This document shows positions 1 through 5,994 of a stretch of DNA of 5,994 bases, piece after piece (the first letter of the stretch is position 1; each line of letters begins with the position of its first letter). Origin of the DNA: JAEUUM01 sp038326165 (GTDB taxonomy: Bacteria; Bacteroidota; Bacteroidia; Chitinophagales; Saprospiraceae); contig JBBQJT010000094.1 in the NCBI GenBank assembly GCA_038326165.1, forward strand, positions 1-5,994, written 5' to 3'. The notes under the pieces are model-generated. The model worked only from the letters and a program-made list of their open reading frames with translations, did no database searches and was not told where the DNA came from. Made by a program: the position numbers and the translations under genes.

Positions 1-400
1 TACTTTGTAGTTACAAATTTGTTATCACACTATGTATAATTCAATTCTTGTTAAAATGACGGGGTGGGCTTTTCGCATTATCATATAAGAGTAAAGAGGA
101 AAACGAAATGAGAAAGTCGTGCGATAACCTTAAGGGATTTATGCAAAAAGGGTATTATCTTAAAGGAACTTACATTGATCCTACTAAGTTAACCGTTAAT
201 AAAGATCAAGAAATCAGTAAAAATCATTCCATTTGATGGATACGGGCCCGGGATATATTTTATTAAATTGGTTTACAAAGTCAAAACAGTACAAGCGTTT
301 AGTAAATTTTTATAACAATGAGAAAATTAAAGTGTGAGCAGTATAATATTAAAAAACAATGATATGTCCATTTTACCAAAATATAATAAAACACAATAAG
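1..400. other. AT-rich leader region upstream of the secreted-protein gene
   Basis: No recognisable gene lies here. All three forward frames hit stops early (for example TAA at 37-39 and TGA at 57-59), so I see no tail of an upstream gene. One possible small ORF is listed separately (108-236). Another ATG at 318 opens only 14 codons. A short G+C-rich patch (243-252, containing GGGCCC and CCCGGG) stands out from its AT-rich surroundings but has no evident role. I found no clear TAnnTTTG promoter for the gene starting at 401; 303-310 (TAAATTTT) is one mismatch away but lacks a well-spaced upstream TTG element. Confidence 0.6.
108..236 (+). CDS. possible small ORF, 42 aa, unrecognised
   Basis: An ATG at 108 opens 42 codons ending in TGA at 234-236. 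It is preceded by AGAGGA at 95-100, seven bases before the ATG, which is a reasonable ribosome-binding spacing although many Bacteroidota genes do not use such a site. The product is basic and hydrophilic, with a Gly/Tyr/Lys-rich middle (residues 11-23 include GFMQKGYYLKG) and no signal peptide or membrane segment. I recognise no family. It could be a real small protein, the remnant of a decayed gene, or chance in AT-rich DNA. The only support is the start context and the fact that the surrounding frames are closed. Confidence 0.22.
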   Translation: MRKSCDNLKGFMQKGYYLKGTYIDPTKLTVNKDQEISKNHSI

Positions 401-1315
401 ATGAGAATAATTTTATTAATCATTTGTTCTATATCGTTTTATCATAATGCTAGTGCCCAAAATAATTGGGCTTCAATAGGCACAGAATGGTATTATTCCC
501 TACCTGATGAAAATGGTAATCCGCTTTATTCTTATGAAAAATACACTTCAATTAAGGATACGGTAATTGAGGGAAAAACATGCAAGATTGTAAAAAGCCC
601 TTATAGCATGGAAGTTATGTATGAAGAAAACAATAGGGTGTTTTATAGATTTGGTGAGTCATTTAAACTAATCTATGATTTTGGTGCCAATATTGGAGAT
701 ACCGTAAGTTTTGATTTCAAATCATACTCACCAGGTTCATTAAATGTGGATACAACTTATACTGTAGCATGCATTGTGAGCAAAATTGATACTCTCTTGG
801 TTGAAAATGCAGAAATTAAGCAGTATTTTACCAGTATAATTCCCATTGAAGGATTAGATCATTTGGTTTGGCCAACAGAATTTAATTACCGGGAAAGAAT
901 GGGGTATGAATTCGATTTCATGTTTGTTTTGTCCATACCATCACTTGGATTTATGCATAACCTAAGGTGCTTTAATGACTATGACATAAATTATACTTCC
1001 GATTGGTGGAAGTCACAAAATAAGTTATGTGATTTTTCATTGTTAACCGCTTTACAAAATAAAAATGCATTGGAATCACTTACTGTATATCCAAACCCGG
1101 TTATAGATGAACTAACAATTCGTTCTGCTCTGATAGATAATATGAACAATTTTAAGGTTTTAATTTTTGATAATGCAGGAAGAAAAATTCTTGATGAAAC
1201 AATGCACAACCCATCTCAAAAAATAGACATTCAAAGTTTATCTTCAGGTATGTATTACCTTTCCGTAATTTATGAAAACCATTTTTTCAAACCTCATAAA
1301 ATAGTGAAATTATGA
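401..1315 (+). CDS. secreted protein of unknown function with T9SS type A C-terminal sorting domain
   Basis: This is an exported protein, probably released or anchored at the cell surface by the type IX secretion system. An ATG at 359 is in frame, but the one at 401 is preferred because it puts a signal peptide at the very N-terminus: MR, a hydrophobic run (residues 3-14), then ASA before Gln20. The result is 304 aa. Residues 20-223 are a Trp/Tyr/Asp-rich beta-type region beginning NNWASIGTEWYYS, with a DTVIEGKTC segment seen in many Bacteroidota secreted proteins; its activity is unknown. Residues 224-304 match the T9SS type A tail: a YPNPV start, then DELTI, an IFDNAGRKIL strand, LSSGMYYLSV, and the terminal HKIVKL. 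Its stop overlaps the start of the peptidase gene (ATGA, 1312-1315), so the two are probably co-transcribed and translationally coupled. Certain: the sorting tail. Inferred: secretion. Unknown: function. Confidence 0.88.
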   Translation: MRIILLIICSISFYHNASAQNNWASIGTEWYYSLPDENGNPLYSYEKYTSIKDTVIEGKTCKIVKSPYSMEVMYEENNRVFYRFGESFKLIYDFGANIGDTVSFDFKSYSPGSLNVDTTYTVACIVSKIDTLLVENAEIKQYFTSIIPIEGLDHLVWPTEFNYRERMGYEFDFMFVLSIPSLGFMHNLRCFNDYDINYTSDWWKSQNKLCDFSLLTALQNKNALESLTVYPNPVIDELTIRSALIDNMNNFKVLIFDNAGRKILDETMHNPSQKIDIQSLSSGMYYLSVIYENHFFKPHKIVKL

Positions 1316-2328
1316 AAAAATTAATCTTAATTGTAATTGCAATGCTGAATTTATGTTTGTACGGTCAAAATTTTACATTAAAGTTAAAATTTCTTCCCGA
1401 ACAATATGGGAAATCAATCAATAAGGAAGCGGTTTTTTTGAATAGATTAAACCAAAACCAAATTTTGAGTTTTGAAAAATCTTATCCAAATGCAAAAAAC
1501 CCTGAATTGTTGAAGTTTTATACTTTAAAAGGAAAGGGTATTAATAAGGAATTAATTAAGGAACTTTACGCTCTCGATTTGTTTGAAACTATCGTTGCGG
1601 AAGATAGTTTTGAAATTGCTGGTTGTACAAACCCATTGCCACCCGTTAATGATACTTGGATAGCACAGAATTGGGTGAATAATTATGCTTTGGAACTAAT
1701 TGAAGCAAATTGTGCATGGTCGATTAGCAAGGGTAGTTCCGATATTTTTATAGGTATTGCTGATACTGAATTTGAACTTACGCACGATGATTTAAAACAT
1801 CAAATTACCAAAATTAGCGGACCCTCATCGGCCAACCATCGGCATGGCACACAAGTTTCGGGTTTAGCAGCTGCAGAGACAAATAACAATGTTGGTATTG
1901 CAGGAATTGGATACAATTCTAAAATTGCAGCTCATCGTATTCCGCATACATCAAGTGGTTCGGCTTCAGCATTTGATATAAGAACTGCCATTTGGAATTT
2001 ATATTTAGATACCATTCCGATAGTAAATGTTAGTTGGACTGGTACTGGCTTGGATGTCGCTGCTGCTCAAGAAATCACTCAAAACGGAACCGTTTTGGTG
2101 CTCGCTGCAGGAAATAAACCTACTGATACAAATCACAAGGAGATAGCTAACATACCTGGAGTAATTTTAGTTAGTAGTGTGGATCAAAATAATGAACATG
2201 GACCATCAAATCATGCGCATAATCAATGGGTAGATCTATGTCTTTTTTCATTTCTAAGGATAACTTCCGGTGCTTTGATTTCTATAAGTCGTTTCAAACG
2301 GTTGTTTCTGATAATTACTCTGCGGTAA
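1312..2328 (+). CDS. subtilisin-like S8 serine peptidase, secreted, 3'-truncated at a junction
   Basis: This is an exported subtilase whose reading frame is native only to about codon 310 (base 2241). The last 28 codons read antisense through rpoC and are not peptidase sequence. Residues 1-18 form a signal peptide (MKKLILIVIA..., cleavage likely before Gln19). Residues 19 to about 105 look like an inhibitory prodomain. The catalytic domain starts near residue 110. Asp151 lies in IADTEFELTHDDL, His178 in the HGT motif (HRHGTQVSGLAAA), and the oxyanion-hole Asn268 in VLAAGN. WVDLC (306-310) is where family members continue to APG and then to the GTS(M/F)A motif with the nucleophilic Ser. That Ser, the rest of the fold and any T9SS sorting tail are absent, so this product cannot be an active peptidase. 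Its start overlaps the preceding stop. The S8 assignment is firm; its substrate is unknown. Confidence 0.88.
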   Translation: MKKLILIVIAMLNLCLYGQNFTLKLKFLPEQYGKSINKEAVFLNRLNQNQILSFEKSYPNAKNPELLKFYTLKGKGINKELIKELYALDLFETIVAEDSFEIAGCTNPLPPVNDTWIAQNWVNNYALELIEANCAWSISKGSSDIFIGIADTEFELTHDDLKHQITKISGPSSANHRHGTQVSGLAAAETNNNVGIAGIGYNSKIAAHRIPHTSSGSASAFDIRTAIWNLYLDTIPIVNVSWTGTGLDVAAAQEITQNGTVLVLAAGNKPTDTNHKEIANIPGVILVSSVDQNNEHGPSNHAHNQWVDLCLFSFLRITSGALISISRFKRLFLIITLR

Positions 2329-3173
2329 AGATCATTCAAATCCGAAGTTGCAAAACGACCACCGTCCAATGGAACCAATGGACGTAATTCCGGTGGAATT
2401 ACAGGGACCATTTTGATAATCATCCACTCAGGCCTGTTTTCAATACGGGTTCTGGCATCACGGAATGCTTCAACTACTTTCAAACGCTTTAAAGCTTCTG
2501 ACTTTCTTTGTTGAGAGGTATCGTTGGCCGCACTGTGACGTAGACTGTAAGAAAGTTCATCCAGTTCTATGCGGGACAAAAGCATTTCCAATGATTCAGC
2601 GCCCATTTTGGCAATAAATTTCTTTGGATCTTTGTCGTCGAGCAGGTGGTTTTCTCTTGGAAGACGATCCATGATTTCCAGGTATTCGTCTTCGGTAAGG
2701 AACTGCATAAATTCAATGCCATCTTCCTCTGTTACACCGGCTTGTATAACTACAAATCGCTCGTAATAAATAATCTGATCCAACTTTTTAGTGGGCAGAC
2801 CAAGCAAATAACCTATTTTGTTTGGCAAGGAACGGAAATACCAAATGTGAGCAACAGGTACCACGAGCTCGATGTGGCCCATACGCTCACGGCGTACTTT
2901 CTTTTCAGTAACTTCTACTCCGCAACGGTCGCAAATGATTCCTTTATATCGGATTCGCTTGTATTTGCCACAGTGGCACTCCCAATCTTTTACCGGACCG
3001 AAGATGCGCTCACAAAATAAGCCATCCATTTCGGGTTTATAGGTTCGGTAATTAATGGTTTCCGGCTGCGTGACTTGACCATAAGAGCTATCGAGAATCG
3101 ACTCTGGGCTAGCCAGACTTATGGTTACTTTGGAGAAGTCCTGATTGAGCTTTTTGTTCTTTTTAAATGCCAT
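2223..3173 (-). CDS. rpoC: DNA-directed RNA polymerase subunit beta' (RpoC), N-terminal fragment
   Basis: This is the N-terminal part of the largest catalytic subunit of RNA polymerase. About 311 native residues are present, against roughly 1,400 in the full Bacteroidota protein. The start gives MAFKKNKKLNQDF and then the conserved ISLASPESI segment. The zinc-ribbon Cys residues are 66, 68, 81 and 84 (ECHCGKY... IICDRCGVEVT), followed by VRRERMGHIEL and HIWYFRSLP of the clamp. The near-universal IPPELRPLVPLDGGRFATSD stretch (259-278) and NDLYRRVIIRNNRLKRL (280-296) are intact. Sequence ends at RNEKR (307-311), just before MLQEAVD; the following HRSTH is antisense peptidase sequence. The NADFDGD active-site motif, bridge helix and trigger loop are all missing, so this product cannot work as beta'. 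No rpoB lies upstream, although rpoB normally precedes rpoC. Identity is certain; whether the truncation exists in the cell is doubtful. Confidence 0.96.
   Translation of the reverse strand: MAFKKNKKLNQDFSKVTISLASPESILDSSYGQVTQPETINYRTYKPEMDGLFCERIFGPVKDWECHCGKYKRIRYKGIICDRCGVEVTEKKVRRERMGHIELVVPVAHIWYFRSLPNKIGYLLGLPTKKLDQIIYYERFVVIQAGVTEEDGIEFMQFLTEDEYLEIMDRLPRENHLLDDKDPKKFIAKMGAESLEMLLSRIELDELSYSLRHSAANDTSQQRKSEALKRLKVVEAFRDARTRIENRPEWMIIKMVPVIPPELRPLVPLDGGRFATSDLNDLYRRVIIRNNRLKRLIEIKAPEVILRNEKRHRSTH
2238..2243. other. sequence junction between S8 peptidase gene and rpoC
   Basis: Peptidase family resemblance on the plus strand runs through the TGT codon at 2239-2241 (the Cys of WVDLC). RpoC family resemblance on the minus strand runs through the AGA codon read from 2243-2241 (the Arg of RNEKR). 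Beyond that point each frame turns to sequence foreign to its family. The two sides share at most about one base, with no inserted bases, target duplication or repeat. A BglII-type AGATCT lies at 2232-2237 but sits a few bases off the break. The family continuations (APG for the peptidase, MLQEAVD for RpoC) are from general knowledge of these families. Confidence 0.85.
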
Positions 3174-3179
3174 ATAATC

Positions 3180-3199
3180 AGTAATTCAGATAAATTACT
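3180..3199 (-). repeat. alternative 7-bp hairpin overlapping the first, before rpoC
   Basis: AGTAATT (3180-3186) and AATTACT (3193-3199) are exact reverse complements around a six-base loop. The second arm overlaps the loop and arms of the 3187-3206 hairpin, so only one of the two structures can form at a time. This one lies six bases from the rpoC ATG. Both stems are AT-rich, so stability is modest. Confidence 0.4.
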
Positions 3200-3206
3200 T
3201 TATCTG
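3187..3206 (-). repeat. perfect 8-bp hairpin with GUAA tetraloop just before the rpoC start
   Basis: CAGATAAA (3187-3194) and TTTATCTG (3199-3206) are exact reverse complements separated by four bases. In the minus-strand transcript the loop reads GUAA, which fits the stable GNRA class. The stem ends 13 nt before the rpoC ATG, so if it forms it occupies the ribosome landing region. No U-tract follows, so it is not a typical terminator. Confidence 0.5.
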
Positions 3207-3303
3207 TTGGTTGAAAACAAAGATGAATGAAACGAAGAAGTTGCCCTGTTTTTTGTAATAAGCCTTGGAGAAAGAAATAGAGCATGCGTTGTCAAATGGG
3301 GGG

Positions 3304-3311
3304 CAAAAGTA
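3304..3311 (-). promoter_or_regulatory. candidate rpoC promoter, Bacteroidota -7 element
   Basis: Read on the minus strand this is TACTTTTG, an exact match to the Bacteroidota -7 consensus TAnnTTTG, and it is followed by GCCCCCC. It points toward rpoC and would give a leader of roughly 120 nt. I could not place a convincing TTG-type -33 element at the usual spacing, so this is a motif match only. Confidence 0.42.
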
Positions 3312-3319
3312 CTTCATTT

Positions 3320-3330
3320 CTTTTGAAAAG
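3320..3330. repeat. short palindrome beside the candidate rpoC promoter
   Basis: CTTTT-G-AAAAG is a perfect 5-bp inverted repeat around one base, and the symmetry extends imperfectly outward. It lies 9-19 bases upstream of the candidate -7 element, in the promoter spacer, where a regulator could bind. A palindrome this short in AT-rich DNA can easily arise by chance. Confidence 0.25.
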
Positions 3331-3420
3331 GAAAAATGAATAGCAATTTTATTATGTATTTTTTTTTACTTTTAATTATGAAGTCGGAAATACGCTCTTT
3401 TGTTTTCTCAAATCTAAACT

Positions 3421-5949
3421 ATGCCTAAAGAGAAAATTTTAATAGTTGAAGACGAAAAGATCATCGCAAAAGACCTGGAGCTTCGGCTTTCGGGTATGGA
3501 CTATGAAGTAGTTTCTGCTGTCACCAATGGTTTTGACGCCATTGAGGCTACCAAATTCTTGAAACCCAATCTGATTTTGATGGACATCATGATCGATGGG
3601 GATATTGATGGAATCGACACGGCCAACCTCATTCATGAGTTTTCTGATGTACCCATTATATTTCTAACTGCCTATGCCGATGAAAGAACATTTCAACGTG
3701 CCAAGGTAACTGATCCTTTTGGATACATACTTAAGCCATTTCAGGAGCGGGAACTTGATCTCGCCATTCAAACATCACTTCAGAAATACCGCCTCGAAAG
3801 TAGGGTAAAGGAGTCGGAAATTCGGTTCAGAAGCTTGTTTGAACAAAACTATGATGCTATTCTGGTAGCCAATGACGATGCCAGAATTATGGAGTCGAAC
3901 AGGGCTGCTGAGTTGATGTACCAAACCGATGAGGCCACCTTGAAGTCCATGCATTTGTTTGACCTGATTCCAGGAGCGACCAAAAAAATATTCTCCAACG
4001 GGTGGGTAGAGTTCTTGAAAAAAGGCGGTGAAAGTGGCAAATACAAAGTGCGGATCGCAGACAAAATCAGGTATATTGAATACCAGGCAAAGTCGAATTT
4101 TGTGAAGGGCAACCACCTTATTATTCTAAGAGATGTAACCCAAGCCATCGAAGATCAGCGCATGATCGAGCAATTGGCTCGTTTTCCGGCTGAATCTCCG
4201 CACCCGATTTTCCGTATCTCTTTATCAGGGAAAGTGCTGTTTGCCAACAAAGCGGCTAATTTAATTCTAGAAAAATGGAAAATAAACAATGTAAGCACTT
4301 TGCCAGAGTCGCTCAGACAACGCATCGACGAAATGGCTCCGGAAAGACCATTTTTTCAGGTTACAGTCAACATTGAGCGAAAGTTCTATTTGTTCCTTTT
4401 TGTCTATATTTCGGAAGGCCGATATATCAACATTTATGGCACAGAAATCACGCAACAGAAATATTCTGAACGCTTGATTAATTTTCAAAAGGATATTCTG
4501 GAGCTCATTGCAAAAGGTCTTCCGATTAGCGAAATTCTCTCCAAAATCTGTGCAAAAGTTCAGCCATTTCTGCCCGATGGCGCACCATGTGTATTTACCA
4601 TGGATCAGATTTTCCAAGAACTTGAACTTACAGCTGGCTATCATTTGCCTTTGAAACTCACTACGGAGCGCATCATGATTCCACTAACGTCGAGGAACCT
4701 TCCAGGACGCATTGCTATTCACAGGGATTTTGCCCAAACAAGCAATCCGTTGGAAATGCTAAGCAAAAAGTTGGCACCTGACTTGGGTTTTCAGTCGGGC
4801 TGGGGTTTGCCTGTGATGGGCAAAGACGACGAACTGATTGCTGTCATTGTCATTTATTACAATCACCCTTATGAACCAGATCCCGAAGAAATTTCTTTCC
4901 TCAATATAGTTACACGCCTCATTTCGGTGGCCATTGAGCGAGATCAGATTTTTGGTCGCTTAAACATGCATTCCCTTGCGTTCGAAAACATCAGCGATGC
5001 CATTGTTCTGACAGATAGCAATGGTAAAATTATGGAATGGAGCCCCTCGGCCGAGCGTATTTTTAAATTGGCAAAAAACGATATTCTGGGTAAAAGTCTG
5101 AATAAACTCCGCCTTTTCGATAATCAGTTTGTGGAGCAGCTTTTTAGCCGAATCAAAGATAATTTATCGGCGAAAGATATTCCTGATGAAATCCAGTTTA
5201 TGGATGTTGAGGGAACCAACGGTGTAGCAGAATTGAGCGTAGCACGCATGCACGACCTAGAAGGGCAGGAAGTTGGATTTCTAAGTGTATTTCGTGACAT
5301 CACCATTCGGCGTGAAATTGAATCTGCATTAAAAGTATCGGAAAGCTACCTGAAAGCCATTTTCGACAATACGGTTCAGTCTTTTATATTGCTTGATCCA
5401 AAGGGGAATATTCTCGCATTCAACAAAGCAGCAAATGCACTTACAGAGTTGCTGTTTCACAAAAACTTAAATTACGCTGAGTCGATTTTCAATTTTTGGA
5501 AGTTCCCATCTATTGAAAATCTGCCAAAAGTGCTCAAAGAGTGCCTAAAAGGGAACATAGTGAATGCCGAAACCAATTACAAAGTAGCTGGAGCTGATTT
5601 GTGGCTGGAGGTAAACTTTTTGCCTGTTTATGAGCAGGAAGATCACGTTTCATATATATGTTTCACTGGCCTTGACATCAGCGAACGCAAGCAATTTGAA
5701 ATAAACCTGCAGGCCAGCGAATCCAGATTTAGATCTCTGGTTCAAAATTCGTCGGATATCACTTTAATTATCGACGATCGGTCGCATGTGCAATATGCCA
5801 GCGAATCGCTTTACAGGATTCTTGGTTACCAGCTTGGTCAAATCAAGATGCTCAATATCATCGAATTTGTGGTTGAGGAAGACAAGCTAGATTATATGAG
5901 TGACATCGAAAAGGTAAAAAATGACAACCAGCAAATGAAACTTGTTTGA
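3421..5949 (+). CDS. REC-PAS-PAS-GAF-PAS-PAS-PAS sensory/signalling protein, 3' part missing
   Basis: This is a cytoplasmic two-component protein; no membrane segment or signal peptide is seen. Residues 1-125 are a receiver domain with acidic-pocket Asp11/Glu12 (IVEDE), phosphoacceptor Asp55 (LILMDIMIDG), Thr83 (FLTAY) and Lys105 (ILKPF). Then come PAS1 (about 130-250, ESEIRFRSLFEQNYDAILV), PAS2 (about 251-350, FPAESPHPIFRISLSGKVL), GAF (about 354-510, ending WGLPVMGKDDELIAVIVIYY and SVAIERD), PAS3 (about 511-637), PAS4 (about 638-760) and PAS5 (from about 763). The ORF stops at residue 842 in the middle of PAS5. Family members of this layout usually end in a histidine kinase (HisKA-HATPase) or another output domain, none of which is present here. 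The downstream bases still encode PAS-like residues in the same frame, so the TGA is suspect. The start at 3421 directly gives MPKEKILIVEDE. It is divergent from rpoC; ligand and output are unknown. Confidence 0.9.
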   Translation: MPKEKILIVEDEKIIAKDLELRLSGMDYEVVSAVTNGFDAIEATKFLKPNLILMDIMIDGDIDGIDTANLIHEFSDVPIIFLTAYADERTFQRAKVTDPFGYILKPFQERELDLAIQTSLQKYRLESRVKESEIRFRSLFEQNYDAILVANDDARIMESNRAAELMYQTDEATLKSMHLFDLIPGATKKIFSNGWVEFLKKGGESGKYKVRIADKIRYIEYQAKSNFVKGNHLIILRDVTQAIEDQRMIEQLARFPAESPHPIFRISLSGKVLFANKAANLILEKWKINNVSTLPESLRQRIDEMAPERPFFQVTVNIERKFYLFLFVYISEGRYINIYGTEITQQKYSERLINFQKDILELIAKGLPISEILSKICAKVQPFLPDGAPCVFTMDQIFQELELTAGYHLPLKLTTERIMIPLTSRNLPGRIAIHRDFAQTSNPLEMLSKKLAPDLGFQSGWGLPVMGKDDELIAVIVIYYNHPYEPDPEEISFLNIVTRLISVAIERDQIFGRLNMHSLAFENISDAIVLTDSNGKIMEWSPSAERIFKLAKNDILGKSLNKLRLFDNQFVEQLFSRIKDNLSAKDIPDEIQFMDVEGTNGVAELSVARMHDLEGQEVGFLSVFRDITIRREIESALKVSESYLKAIFDNTVQSFILLDPKGNILAFNKAANALTELLFHKNLNYAESIFNFWKFPSIENLPKVLKECLKGNIVNAETNYKVAGADLWLEVNFLPVYEQEDHVSYICFTGLDISERKQFEINLQASESRFRSLVQNSSDITLIIDDRSHVQYASESLYRILGYQLGQIKMLNIIEFVVEEDKLDYMSDIEKVKNDNQQMKLV

Positions 5950-5994
5950 AGGTATACTTCCGGGAAGGGGGATATTTTATAACTGGAATCGATT
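5950..5994 (+). pseudogene. continuation of PAS5 past in-frame stops, at the window edge
   Basis: In the same frame as the sensory gene, the bases after TGA (5947-5949) read RYTSGKGDIL, then TAA (5980-5982), then LESI. This matches the usual end of a PAS domain, where a basic strand, a Gly/Asp turn and a W/Y-LESI-like strand follow one another. Both stops are therefore probably sequence errors near a contig end, or real decay. For example, GTTTGAAGG in place of GTTGAAAGG would restore Glu-Arg, and TAA in place of TAC would restore Tyr. Confidence 0.5.

Larger units (their letters stand above)
3174..3420. other. divergent intergenic region between rpoC and the REC-PAS-GAF gene
   Basis: This region has no convincing coding sequence on either strand. 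On the minus strand, the frame leading into rpoC runs open for a stretch but contains TAA and TGA shortly before the start, and it does not resemble the RpoB C-terminus. The region holds a candidate rpoC promoter, a short palindrome next to it, two overlapping hairpins beside the rpoC start, and a T-rich run (about 3358-3367) on the side of the sensory gene. For the sensory gene the best promoter-like string is TACTTTTA at 3367-3374, one base off TAnnTTTG and without a clear upstream element. Confidence 0.6.

Noticed and set aside
243..252. G+C-rich patch with overlapping GGGCCC and CCCGGG, resembling a vector polylinker
   Set aside because: Only ten bases match. The flanks are ordinary AT-rich sequence with no further vector sites, so chance is sufficient.
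359..400. In-frame upstream ATG as the start of the T9SS-sorted protein
   Set aside because: It would add 14 polar residues ahead of a typical signal peptide; the ATG at 401 places the signal peptide correctly.
2232..2237. AGATCT (containing GATC) close to the junction, suggesting a Sau3AI/BglII ligation chimera
   Set aside because: Peptidase-family residues (Leu, Cys of WVDLC) continue several bases past the GATC, and rpoC similarity begins only at 2241, so the break is not at the restriction site.
2646..3020. Plus-strand 124-codon ORF within the rpoC region
   Set aside because: It lies entirely antisense to strongly conserved rpoC sequence, including the zinc-ribbon region, and has no recognisable domain; it is a shadow frame.
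3378..3428. 16-codon upstream ORF overlapping the start of the sensory gene, as a possible leader peptide
   Set aside because: It is out of frame, has no ribosome-binding site or attenuator-like structure, and its length is expected by chance.
4267..4644. Minus-strand 125-codon ORF within the sensory gene, and similar ones at 3775-4148
   Set aside because: They are antisense to clear PAS/GAF coding sequence, with no plausible start context or domain.
5982..5994. The terminal bases resemble the insert-flanking end of a common T-vector
   Set aside because: There is a base missing relative to the vector as I recall it, the preceding bases do not match, and the frame reads as PAS-domain sequence (LESI).

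Overview
The window looks like Bacteroidota (Cytophagia/Flavobacteriia/Sphingobacteriia-type) DNA. The evidence is a secreted protein with a type IX secretion (T9SS) C-terminal sorting tail, signal peptides ending before Gln, few Shine-Dalgarno sequences, a TAnnTTTG-type promoter motif, and an RNA polymerase beta' N-terminus of Bacteroidota character. It reads as two unlike pieces of DNA joined near base 2241.

Left piece (1-2241, AT-rich, about one third G+C in the line I counted): an AT-rich leader of about 400 bp with at most one doubtful 42-codon ORF. Two overlapping genes follow: a T9SS-sorted secreted protein of unknown function (best start 401) and a secreted subtilisin-like S8 peptidase (start 1312, ATGA overlap). 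The peptidase carries its Asp, His and oxyanion Asn. It is cut off before the catalytic Ser and before any sorting tail.

Right piece (2241-5994, roughly 40-53% G+C in the lines I counted): the first 311 codons of rpoC on the minus strand, cut at the same base. Then comes a 247-bp divergent intergenic region with a candidate rpoC promoter and two mutually exclusive hairpins just before the rpoC start. Last is a long plus-strand sensory gene (REC-PAS-PAS-GAF-PAS-PAS-PAS) whose last PAS domain is interrupted by two in-frame stops in the final 48 bases.

Two genes from opposite strands each lose their 3' part at one shared base, with no insertion sequence or repeat, and one of them is essential rpoC. 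The simplest reading is a chimeric join (assembly or cloning); a real rearrangement with an intact rpoC elsewhere is less likely. The stops at the right edge look like low-quality end sequence or a decayed gene. I see no RNA genes, CRISPR array, transposase or convincing new system. The points worth a second look are the junction, the separation of rpoC from rpoB, and the rpoC leader hairpins.
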